This document shows positions 56,401 to 64,000 of a stretch of 64,000 nt of DNA, in pieces. The notes below the pieces were generated by a model. That model worked only from the letters and a program-made list of their open reading frames with translations, had not been told where the DNA came from and made no database searches. Each line of letters starts with the position of its first letter. The stretch's first letter is position 1. The position numbers and the translations under genes are program-made. The stretch lies in contig NC_088775.1 of the NCBI RefSeq assembly GCF_954871325.1, positions 27,257,561 through 27,321,560 of the forward strand, in the 5' to 3' direction. The DNA is from Gordionus sp. m RMFG-2023 (Eukaryota > Nematomorpha > Gordioida > Chordodea > Parachordodidae).

Positions 56401-59400
56401 ATTATCACTATATCTATCATTTGTTCAAATCACTTTTTTTGCCCCTTAATATATCACCATCACTGCCGTTATTAACTGTATGATATATATTTTTTAATTG
56501 AAATGAATATAATATTAATCAAAGAACTGTAGCTGTAAAAATTTAAGGCTTAGAATATTGTTAATCACTTAATTCAGACTAACTCCAATATGGTTTACTT
56601 TAGCTTTTAGTCTAAGAAATTGACTTACCTTTGTGAAATTTTGTTATTTTGATTAAGCTCTATTTTATGACTTGTTTGAAGAAAAATTGAAAATAATGAA
56701 TATTGAACACTTATATGGTTTCTCAAAATTTTCCATCAAGGATTTGATCAATTCGTTTAAAATAGATTGTTATTGGCCTGGTTTTTAAAAATATTATTTA
56801 TTTTTAAAAAATGAATTATAACTCAAGATTTTAATATTATTTTGTCTAAAATTTAATCAGAAATATTAATATAAAAGATCTAAAATATATTCATTTTTTC
56901 CTATAGCCACATTTACAAAGTGCCATTTTTCGCCAATAACATTCAAATTTAAAATCTAGATAGCATAATTAGACATTTTACCAACGAAGCAAAGAATTTA
57001 CTTTAGACTAAAAATTCAAATTGAAATTCTTATATATAATTATGGCTTTTAATTTTTATATTAATAGAAAACGGCAAATTTAACACTTGAAAAAATATTT
57101 TTGGGCCCCAATACATAATATGGTTGCCTTTTGGGATCAGTATATATCTCCCAGTTTGAGTGTTGTTTAAGGACCCGAACAATGACGGTTAGAGCTATGT
57201 TGGAATATTAGCTCCATGTAGTACCTTCTGAATCATGGAGAGGATGCTTGTACTCCAAACTTATATTAAACAAAATATATTATAACATGGCAATTATTTC
57301 TCATAAATTTATTCCAATAAATTTTTATGTATTTCTTCATTTACATAACCGCTAAGTCGGTATTTGGACCTGGGAGACTTAAATTCCATTTTTAGCATAC
57401 AATAAAATATAAACAATTTGTCTTACTATATAACCTCTTTAATGCCCCCTTTGAGGTTAACTATTAGCGAGGTTTAACTAGTTTTTTTAAATTAAAATTT
57501 ACATAAAAATATTACACTATTAATTAATGCTATATAGTAACGTTATTTTTTTGAGGAAAAGGAACTAACGCGTTTTCTTTTATTTATTCATAAAAAATAT
57601 GGAAAATTTTATATTTTTTAAATTTTAAATTTAGACCATGTTTTTAATTCAGATCAATACCATAATTTTCCATTTTTATTTTATTTATACATTTTTGTTG
57701 AATTTTATACAGTCAAGATTGCTAATCTAATTAATATTGAATCAATCAAGATATGCCAATTTATATTAATAATATTATCATTGATTTTATAAAGAATATA
57801 TGTCAATTATATGTCTTTGTAAGTGTCGATTATGCCTTCATTCAAATATTTCAACCTCGACGTTTAGCAGTTCAAATTTAAAAAAACACATGAAAGGGAA
57901 AAATATCAATTCAAGATTAAATTCTGATAAAAGATAAAAAAAATTGATGAGGATCTATCTGAATGAAGATTCATGTGAATAGTGTAGTTAAACGGCTCAT
58001 TTTGAGCCGATTTTTAAAAACGGCTAACTCAATATTTTATCCAGAAAAATATTACGCAAGCCTGAAGATTTTGTTCATAGAAGGAATAAAGGTCTAGACA
58101 TATATTGTCGAAATCTCGAGGCTTAGGCAATATTTTTCTGGCTAAAATATTGAGTTATTTGTTTTTAAAAATCGGCTCAAAACGAGTGATTTAACAACAC
58201 TACATGTGAATATGATCTAATATCTTTTTTTGGGAAATAAAGATCATTTTTTAAATATATTTTTAATAAATTCCCCCAATTTTATTAAATACAATACAAC
58301 CCCCCCCCCCCTCATCCTTTGCGGCACTTAAACGTGTGATTAACATAGCGAAAGTTGTGTTGACCATTAAGCACACTTGTTTATCCTATCAAAATTTTGA
58401 AAATCAATTGGAAAAATATATAAAAATTTTTACTAAAAGAAGGGTAACACTAAACTGAAAATGTGCTAAGGTAAACTGCAAATGCTTAGGTAAATTTTTT
58501 TGATATATTCTCTATTAATCGGAGGGAGATTCATTTTCTTATGATATAATAACTTATAAAAATTAATATTAAAGTAATATACATTAATAGTTGTATTTCC
58601 TTTTATCTCGTAATAAATAGTTAAAATTCTTTAATATTATACAAAAATAATTATGATTATTTTATATTTCAATAATATTAAATCCTCAAGTTGGCATAAC
58701 TAGGATTTAAATTATTTATTATGAGATAAAAGGAAATATTATTAATGAACATTCCTTTATTATTAAATATAAAATAATTTTTTTTTAAGTTAATTATAAT
58801 AAAAAAATAAATCTTACTTCAATTAATAAGGTATATCAAAATTTTCATCTAAGAATTTGCAGTTTACCTAGGCATTTGTAGTTTTCAAATCGCAAAAAGA
58901 ATATTTTATTTTTTTATAAATAACGAGAAACGCGTCACTTTTTTAATAACGAGTATCATGTTCCTTTTTTATAAGGCAGTAACGCCATCCTTTTTTCAAA
59001 CAACGGATAATGCATTATTTCTATTTTGAAGTAATGTTTACAGTACTACTATTAATTAATATTTAAATATTATAGTACTGCAATTTTGATTTTTCTTTTG
59101 ACCTTAGAGAGTGAATGTTTACACTTAATTCTAATTAGCTTCAATGGAGCTAGCGAATAAACTATCGGTAATGTAAGAAAGAATAGATATTATAATTATT
59201 TTTATATGTGTAGATTAGATCATACACAACAAGGGGGTGGTATATAATAGCTTACCGATTTATCACATCTTACTGGGTATAATATAGCTCCTACTAAATA
59301 ACACCCCTAAAGGTGTGGTCCATCCACATATTAAAATATTTCATACACAAACTAGGCATAAATTATATATGGGATATTTAGACACCTTATCACCCTTTTT

Positions 59401-60443
59401 GAATTTAAATATATAACACTAGTATGATGAATTGGTGCCTTCGACGCTTACAACAAAATTGGGTGGCTTTTATATAAATTCCGGTATTTTGGAATTCAAG
59501 GAACTAACCTCATCCTCGAGTGATGAGGATGAATTGTCGCTACCAGATAAGAGTGAATCCGCTGCCATTGACAACAATTCTGCGGATGCTAAAAATAACG
59601 CTCTTGGCAATCGCCCCGAAATCGCGATCGTAGAATTAAAAAACCTCAACCATCGCACCGTTAACAATAATAAACAACATTTCGTACAGAATAGTCGCGT
59701 TCTGCTGACCAAAAAATTAGCGCATGATTTAAAGAACGCTAGCATCGGCAAAAAAACTTCCCACTACAGCCCCATAACACTTGTCAAGGACAGAAAGAAA
59801 ATGAACAAAAAGAGCCCTATCATTAGTGTAAGGCCTTAACCTTTATATATTTAAAATATTTTAAAAATATTTCCTAGGTGCTGCATGCTTGAAAAAGAGA
59901 CACTAATATTAGATTAAAAAATAGCTATACTTTTTAATATTATAACCAGAGTTTGGAATTAAACCGGGGAGGGTTCCCTGTTCCGCCGATTATTTGCCAG
60001 TAGACTGCTCCATTTCCTAACAATTTTAAAAGTATATTTCCAGTTCCTAAATTTTTCCAAAGGAGTTTTTTTTGTTTCCAAGTTCCTATTATATATCCAG
60101 GGTTTTTAGTCGTTATAATATAATATGTCTATGATACAAATTTTAGAATCAATCCAGCACCTCCTCCCCAATCCCTTCCCTATCTAATGACCAAAAACAT
60201 CTCGGCAACAAATTGTCCTCTCCTCACGTCGTCACTAACAACAGTCTGGCTGCAAAGCTCTCCAAAAAACTCATCAAAAAGTCCTCCGCCATTTCCGGCT
60301 CATCCCCCAATCTGACTCCCTCGCCTCATCACCCATTCAAATCTTCCAACAATCAATCGTCATCTAATTCTCAGCCTACATTGTCAAATACCTGCGCCAT
60401 TCAAAATTTAACGCCTGATGGTTATAAAAAAATTCTTTATTTA
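53252..60443 (+). CDS. UBN1: ubinuclein/HPC2-family histone chaperone subunit, five exons in the window
   Basis: Exons 53252-53407, 53649-53774, 54375-54488, 59423-59827 and 60147-60443, all joined in phase 0 at GT-AG sites (366 codons so far; the end is not in hand). Residues about 22-47 ([23 protein letters not shown]) resemble the N-terminal HIRA-binding region. Residues about 75-158 are the Hpc2-related domain: [20 protein letters not shown], a lysine run, [21 protein letters not shown], then [21 protein letters not shown] and ILEFK. The animal-type spelling is nearly identical to UBN1/UBN2. The rest is serine- and lysine-rich. The protein acts in the nucleus with HIRA and CABIN1 to deposit histone H3.3. 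The first ATG in frame is taken as the start. The last donor (60443) is the least certain site. Confidence 0.9.
53649..53774 (+). CDS. UBN1: ubinuclein exon 2
   Basis: 42 codons after TTAATTAG, ending TAT-GTAATG. Encodes an acidic serine stretch and the helix [20 protein letters not shown] that opens the Hpc2-related domain. Confidence 0.85.
54042..54200. repeat. 79-bp tandem duplication in ubinuclein intron 2
   Basis: Two adjacent copies, each ending GGCCTAATGCCTGCCATG, almost identical. Confidence 0.9.
54375..54488 (+). CDS. UBN1: ubinuclein exon 3
   Basis: 38 codons between ATAAAG and the donor GCA-GTATAA. Ends in [14 protein letters not shown], the first half of the most conserved part of the Hpc2-related domain. 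The next intron (4934 bp) falls between NSEA and YDELVP. Confidence 0.92.
55240..56400 (-). pseudogene. probable LINE 3' remnant
   Basis: Minus-strand reading near 56010-55905 gives [19 protein letters not shown] then RWFE. This matches the ILG...I..V.RR.LRWFGH segment after the reverse transcriptase domain of many non-LTR retroelements. Further on, VERPKIIWKWW near 55390 resembles the RGRPRKTW end. Frames change often and the catalytic domain is not visible. A heavily decayed fossil; the family is not certain. Confidence 0.45.
57980..58202. mobile_element. F-type MITE, complete, 223 bp
   Basis: The ends are TAGTGTAGTTAAACGGCTC and, on the other strand, TAGTGTTGTTAAATCACTCG. A perfect 8-bp target duplication CATGTGAA lies at 57972-57979 and 58203-58210. 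GAGCCGATTTTTAAAAACGG and its inverted partner lie just inside, and TCAATATTTTATCCAG pairs with the inner right part. The terminal hexamer is shared with G, J and E, so their transposase may mobilise it. Confidence 0.88.
58450..58886. mobile_element. inverted-repeat MITE with AGGTAAACTGCAAATGC ends
   Basis: The left side CTAAGGTAAACTGCAAATGC pairs with the right side, whose complement reads CTAGGTAAACTGCAAATTC. Matching continues inward through TTATCTCGTAATAAATA-type sequence. It is A+T-rich, non-coding and about 437 bp. Confidence 0.65.
58920..59035. repeat. degenerate TAACGAG/AACGCGT units
   Basis: Four spaced units (AACGAGAAACGCGTCAC, AATAACGAGTATC, GCAGTAACGCCATCC, AACAACGGATAATGC), each with a T run. 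The AACGCGTTAC plus T-run pattern is common just inside the ends of hAT elements. A single related unit (GGAACTAACGCGTTTTC) lies near 57563. Confidence 0.55.
59423..59827 (+). CDS. UBN1: ubinuclein exon 4
   Basis: 135 codons beginning [20 protein letters not shown] right after the acceptor ACTAG. This completes the Hpc2-related domain and moves into an acidic SSSSDEDE stretch and a basic tail. It ends at AGT-GTAAGG. Codon use is visibly less A+T-rich than its surroundings. Confidence 0.92.
60147..60443 (+). CDS. UBN1: ubinuclein exon 5
   Basis: Acceptor TTTTAG then 99 codons rich in S, K, P and N ([12 protein letters not shown] at the start, [17 protein letters not shown] later). It is in phase with exon 4. 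The donor at 60444 (GTATTT) is a guess; the frame stays open to 60473. Confidence 0.75.
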
Positions 60444-60879
60444 GTATTTATTAATTATTTATTAGTGTTCTAACATTGTAAATTTAATATTCAATAATAA
60501 TTCTTATATTTAATCCGAATTTTACTATTTTTGATTAATTTACAGCTTGACCTAGGTTTCAAATTTTCTCGTATTACATATTTCCTGAATTTGTTATTTT
60601 AATTACAACAATTCAGTAAAAGAATAGAAAATTAATCACATTTACATAATATTATCTATTATATCATATTTACACTGAGCGTGCTAAAAAAATGATAATT
60701 AAAAAATTGTTAAATATTACAAATATAAATATAAGAGTGCAAATTATTCGCTTTTATTTGGGAAAACTGTAGCTCTGATGAACTCCTAATTTTAAACCTA
60801 AATGGCATTTTATAATTTACTTAAATTTTTATGTGTAATTCAACTCTTTTTTTGCAATATTGATATGTTAATCAGTGGT
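60444..60879. other. intron or downstream spacer
   Basis: A+T-rich, nothing recognisable. Confidence 0.45.
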
Positions 60880-61088
60880 TAGTGTTAATTGGCTGGCCGA
60901 TTTTTAAAAAGGTCAACTCAATATTTTAACCTGAAAAATATTTCATTAGCCTCGAGATTTCCCTAATAGATGTATAAACCTTTGTGCCATCTATGAGCAA
61001 AATCTTAAGGCTTGCATAGTACTTTTGTGAATAGAATATTGAGTTAGCCATTTTTAAAAATCGGCTCAAATCTAGCCATTACCACCTC
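60880..61088. mobile_element. F-type MITE, diverged copy
   Basis: Starts TAGTGTTAATTGGCTGGCC with GATTTTTAAAAAGGTCAAC and ends with AAATCGGCTCAAATCTAGCC. Same layout as 57980-58202 but with many changes and no clean target duplication. Confidence 0.7.
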
Positions 61089-61759
61089 TAAGCCTTGCCC
61101 AGCTCAGTTTTTTGGTCCGGTAAAATGCTTTATTTTTGTATATATTACTCTTATTTTAAAATTCGAAATAATAGTAAAATGTCATATTAATAAATCACAC
61201 ATAATGTTATATTACGTAAAAATTTGAATTTATAAATGTGAATGAAATTTCTAGCCCTTATTTTTTAAAATAAATACATAATAAAAATTTGACTGTAAAA
61301 TATGGCATAAATTTAAAATTTGACAGCGAATCTGAATGAAATTTCTTAGAAACAATCGATATTTTATGAAATTTTATTTTAAGTTTTACAATATGGGCTT
61401 TAATTAGTTATCTGGAAATTTAATGTTTTTTTACAGGACTGCAATTAACGAGAAGCGCAGCACTAGGCGGGACATTTGTTAGGTCTAGACTACTATATTT
61501 TGGGAGGCTTTAATAATTTAAAATATCACTTCCCTAAACATTGTTAATTTTTTAAGTCTGATGAAAATTTTATGCAAATAATATACAAAAAAAATTTTTA
61601 CAATATTTTTGTACAAGGTATTTCCGTTATTTTCGAACAGAAATTCACATTATAAGAGCCCAAAATTATATTAAAAACTTTTTTTAAAAATATTTTATCC
61701 CATGTCAATTCTAACAATAGATAAATAAAATGTCAATACCACTTTTTCACCGTTCATTC

Positions 61760-61960
61760 TAGTGGTGTTAAACAGCTCGATTTGTGCCGACTTTTAATGA
61801 CAAACTTAATATTTTCTCTAGCAATATATTACGCAGGCCTGAAGATTTTGCTCATAGATGGCACAAAGATTCGGATATCTATTGGCGAAATCTCGAGGCT
61901 TAGACTTTATTTTCTGGATGAAATATTGAGTTCGCCGTTTTTAAAAACCGGCAAATTCTA
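61760..61960. mobile_element. F-type MITE, diverged copy
   Basis: Starts TAGTGGTGTTAAACAGCTCG and contains TATTACGCAGGCCTGAAG and GGCGAAATCTCGAGGCTTAG, as in the copy at 57980-58202. The right end is decayed. Confidence 0.72.
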
Positions 61961-62849
61961 AAGGTTGGCCTTTAAAATATTTTATTTTAAAAAACAATCA
62001 TTAAATAATACTCGATGCTTAAAAAGAATTTTATTATAGGTATAAATAATTATTTAAAATTAAAACCGCATGTATGTCATACTCGTAACATAACCTTTAA
62101 CTTAATGCATATTTTAATGAATATATTATTGTATTAGAAATGCACCAATATTCACACTCGCAGACGATATAGGTTGGGTCTTAACAGATATTTTTGATTT
62201 TAATCGTTACTTTTAATTTTTATCAATATCAATGAACTGAATAATACCCAAAATAATTATTAATCCTTATTAAAAAAAATTTAGCCTATTAAAACTTTGA
62301 ATTTATAAGCAAAAAAATCGATCTACATATTTCTAAACATAAGAAGCGCAGTAAAATATAAGCTCCATCATATTATTTAACGAATGCCTAATATTTTACT
62401 TTTTAAACAATCATAATAACCGATATTGAAAATAAAGGAAACGTTTGCTAATTTTTTTTCCTATTTCTTCTTACCTTTAAAATATCTTTATTGCGGAATT
62501 AACTTTATCAAGAAGAAGGAAGACTTTACAAGTTTCATATAAAATCAAAAGAATAAAATATTTTAATAAAAAAAGAAAGACTGGGAAAAATCTTTGTAAT
62601 ATGATCCCTAAGTTTTTATTTGGTTTATTTATCATTATCGGTAAAAAAAATTAGTGATATCCGTACATCTCTTCTAATTATTTATGTTTTTTTAAAAAAT
62701 GATTTTTTGAATAGAAGATTATACACAAAATAGTAATAAAACAAAAGAAGATTGATCATGTCTCCTTGAATTCGGGACTATATTTGATGGTTATTTATAA
62801 GAGGAAAATAATTGGAAAAACTTAATTTTTTATTTATTAATCTCTGATT
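61961..62849. other. A+T-rich spacer
   Basis: Nothing recognisable. Confidence 0.5.
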
Positions 62850-62854
62850 GTTGC

Positions 62855-63055
62855 TAGTGACGACGTGCGGCGAGGACAATTTGTTGCTGAAAGGTTTTTG
62901 GGGTCGTTAGATAGGGAAGGGATTGGTAGGAGGCGCTAAAATTTGTATCATGAGTATTTTATATAACCACTAAAAATCTTAATGCTATAATTAGAGCTTG
63001 GAAACAAAAAATCAAAGAATCGGAACACTCATAAAATTTCTAGGAAATGGGAATA
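62855..63055 (-). pseudogene. inverted partial copy of the ubinuclein intron 4/exon 5 boundary
   Basis: Read on the minus strand this follows 60000-60235 of the plus strand: the CCATTTCCTA and TTTGTTTCCAAG intron pieces, ATGATACAAATTTTAG with the acceptor, then CAATCCCTTCCCTATCTAA and ACAAATTGTCCTC. By eye about four bases in five agree. It lacks about 13 bases after the acceptor and ends at GTCGTCACT. It is a copied and inverted exon start with no gene around it. Confidence 0.82.
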
Positions 63056-63331
63056 TATTGTAAAATAATCTACTTTTTTTTAATAACAAGAAAAAATCAG
63101 GATAGGGTTTTAAGATTATATTCTGGATGGGTGGTGAGGTATACAAAACATAAATACATGCAAACTTTTCCTTTTGATAAATCTACACAAAATATGCTCG
63201 TTTTAAAAATAGGCTTTGTTTGGAAGAAGGATACAGAAATAGAGGGAATTTCTTTTGAAAATCAATGGAGTAGCCCTGTTTATTTTACAATTTCATTAAC
63301 AATTCATTTTTTGTTATTTGCCATCACTTAA
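63047..63331 (+). CDS. hypothetical 94-codon open frame
   Basis: No recognisable domain. The C-terminus is hydrophobic (SPVYFTISLTIHFLLFAIT). Composition is less extreme than its surroundings, so it could be a decayed exon, but nothing supports translation. Confidence 0.15.
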   Translation: MGIYCKIIYFFLITRKNQDRVLRLYSGWVVRYTKHKYMQTFPFDKSTQNMLVLKIGFVWKKDTEIEGISFENQWSSPVYFTISLTIHFLLFAIT

Positions 63332-63785
63332 AAATTAAAATATTCCATTCTACGTTATGACGAAAAAAAATTGTGATGCAATTATATAAATTAAAATGTT
63401 GAATTGAAACAAAACTCATTTTAGAACTGTAGTATTTCTCTCCCTTATTAACACTTTTTAATAAAAAAAAACGACCAACTCTTTAAACGCAATTTTCTTA
63501 TTTCAAACTATTTTGTTTCAACTCCTTTAAATTTAATTAATTTCCACACTTAACTTTTGATAATAATTTTCTTATTTTAAAAAAAAAACTTACGTCAACT
63601 CCTCTTTTTTTTTACAACTCCTTTTTTTTTTATCTTTTATTAATTTTATTTTTTTTTAAAAAATTTAATCAAAAAATATATAATGAATCTAAAACAAAAA
63701 TTTTCTTTTTTCTCAACAACAATAATAATAATAATAATTTCAATATTATAATTTTTTTTAAAATAAAATCAATAAAATATAATTA
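63332..63785. other. T-rich spacer with homopolymer runs
   Basis: Long runs of T and A and a short AAT microsatellite near 63720-63740. No gene. Confidence 0.5.
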
Positions 63786-63792
63786 ATTTGCG

Positions 63793-63895
63793 ATAATTAT
63801 AATACGCAATCAATAAAATGTAAAATGTGATTTAAGATAATTATAATGCGCAATCAATAAAATGTAAAATGTAATTTAAGATAATTATAATACGC
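63793..63895. repeat. 44-bp tandem repeat
   Basis: Two full copies and part of a third of GATAATTATAATRCGCAATC followed by AATAAAATGTAAAATGT. Confidence 0.85.
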
Positions 63896-63907
63896 CGCCG
63901 CCAACAG

Positions 63908-64000
63908 AAGACCATCTCTTCATTCCCCCCTCAGGAAGGCGTCCAATTCTAAATCTGTCATCTCTAAATCCACTATATCGGGTGCTTCCACCAGTCCATT
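63908..64000 (+). CDS. possible next ubinuclein exon, cut by the window edge
   Basis: GC-richer sequence opens after an acceptor-like AACAG and encodes RPSLHSPLRKASNSKSV followed by ISKSTISGASTSP. This is serine- and lysine-rich like exon 5 (compare [12 protein letters not shown] there). It fits a continuation of ubinuclein, but its phase does not match the chosen exon 5 donor, so an extra exon or a different donor would be needed. It could also be another gene. Confidence 0.35.

Larger units (their letters stand above)
54489..59422 (+). other. long ubinuclein intron 3
   Basis: 4934 bp with GTATAA and ACTAG ends. It contains a LINE-like remnant, a MITE with a perfect target duplication (57980-58202), an inverted-repeat MITE (58450-58886) and AACGCG motifs. 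No alternative exon is evident. Confidence 0.8.

Noticed and set aside
4901-58312. C homopolymers of 12-15 bases at about 4901, 29882, 51870 and 58300 as a new repeat family
   Set aside because: Flanking sequences share nothing with each other, so these look like independent homopolymer runs.
59470-59751. 93-codon frame on the minus strand
   Set aside because: Shadow of ubinuclein exon 4, whose plus-strand reading is clearly conserved.
61436-61500. Acceptor-like TTTTTTACAG followed by GC-richer sequence, a possible ubinuclein exon
   Set aside because: The frame is open for only about 20 codons and carries no ubinuclein-like composition. Too weak to list.

Overview
The window is nuclear DNA from an invertebrate-type animal with a very A+T-rich genome (by eye about three quarters A+T or more). 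Three things point to an animal. The HIRA-complex gene at the right carries the animal form of the ubinuclein Hpc2-related domain. A reductase gene has the DOMON plus cytochrome b561 layout of animal ferric-chelate reductase-like proteins. A patch of mitochondrial debris at 32.4-33.4 kb matches animal 12S, 16S, cox1 and cytb and reads TGA as tryptophan. I cannot place the phylum.

Only two convincing host genes are present. The first is a single-exon DOMON/cytochrome b561 membrane reductase (6651-8297, minus). The second is a ubinuclein/HPC2 gene (53252 to at least 60443, plus). Five ubinuclein exons join in phase 0, and a 4.9-kb intron splits the Hpc2-related domain. A diverged inverted copy of one of its intron-exon boundaries lies at 62.85-63.05 kb, and a further possible exon runs off the right edge.

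Most of the rest is hAT-type DNA transposons, nested several deep. Two giant elements dominate. G (16238-28085) and J (36791-51643) both start TAGTGT, end in ACACTA, carry 8-bp target duplications (7/8 in G, 8/8 in J), have long inverted arms (about 0.9 kb and 2.1 kb), and hold a three-intron BED-type hAT transposase between the arms. G contains a second hAT (D, 16838-19746) and a relative of itself (E, 25336-27537), both with perfect 8-bp target duplications. J contains a nearly whole BED-hAT (A, 39574-43318) and a decayed hAT (B, 45047-47813), also with perfect duplications. B sits inside the J transposase gene. Each family has its own short repeat array next to its ends, as expected of transposase binding sites. 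Several short non-autonomous elements descend from A or from the TAGTGTTGTT group.

Layout: 0-4.2 kb, three decayed hAT transposase pieces; 4.2-8.3 kb, unremarkable DNA and the reductase; 8.3-16.2 kb, A+T-rich DNA with small MITEs; 16.2-28.1 kb, element G; 28.9-29.7 kb, a decayed hAT; 31.0-31.8 kb, a purine minisatellite followed by a pyrimidine-rich tract; 32.4-33.4 kb, scrambled mitochondrial fragments; 33.5-35.9 kb, a fold-back element; 36.8-51.6 kb, element J; 53.2-60.4 kb, ubinuclein with a LINE remnant and MITEs in its long intron; 60.4-64 kb, MITEs and duplicated exon debris.
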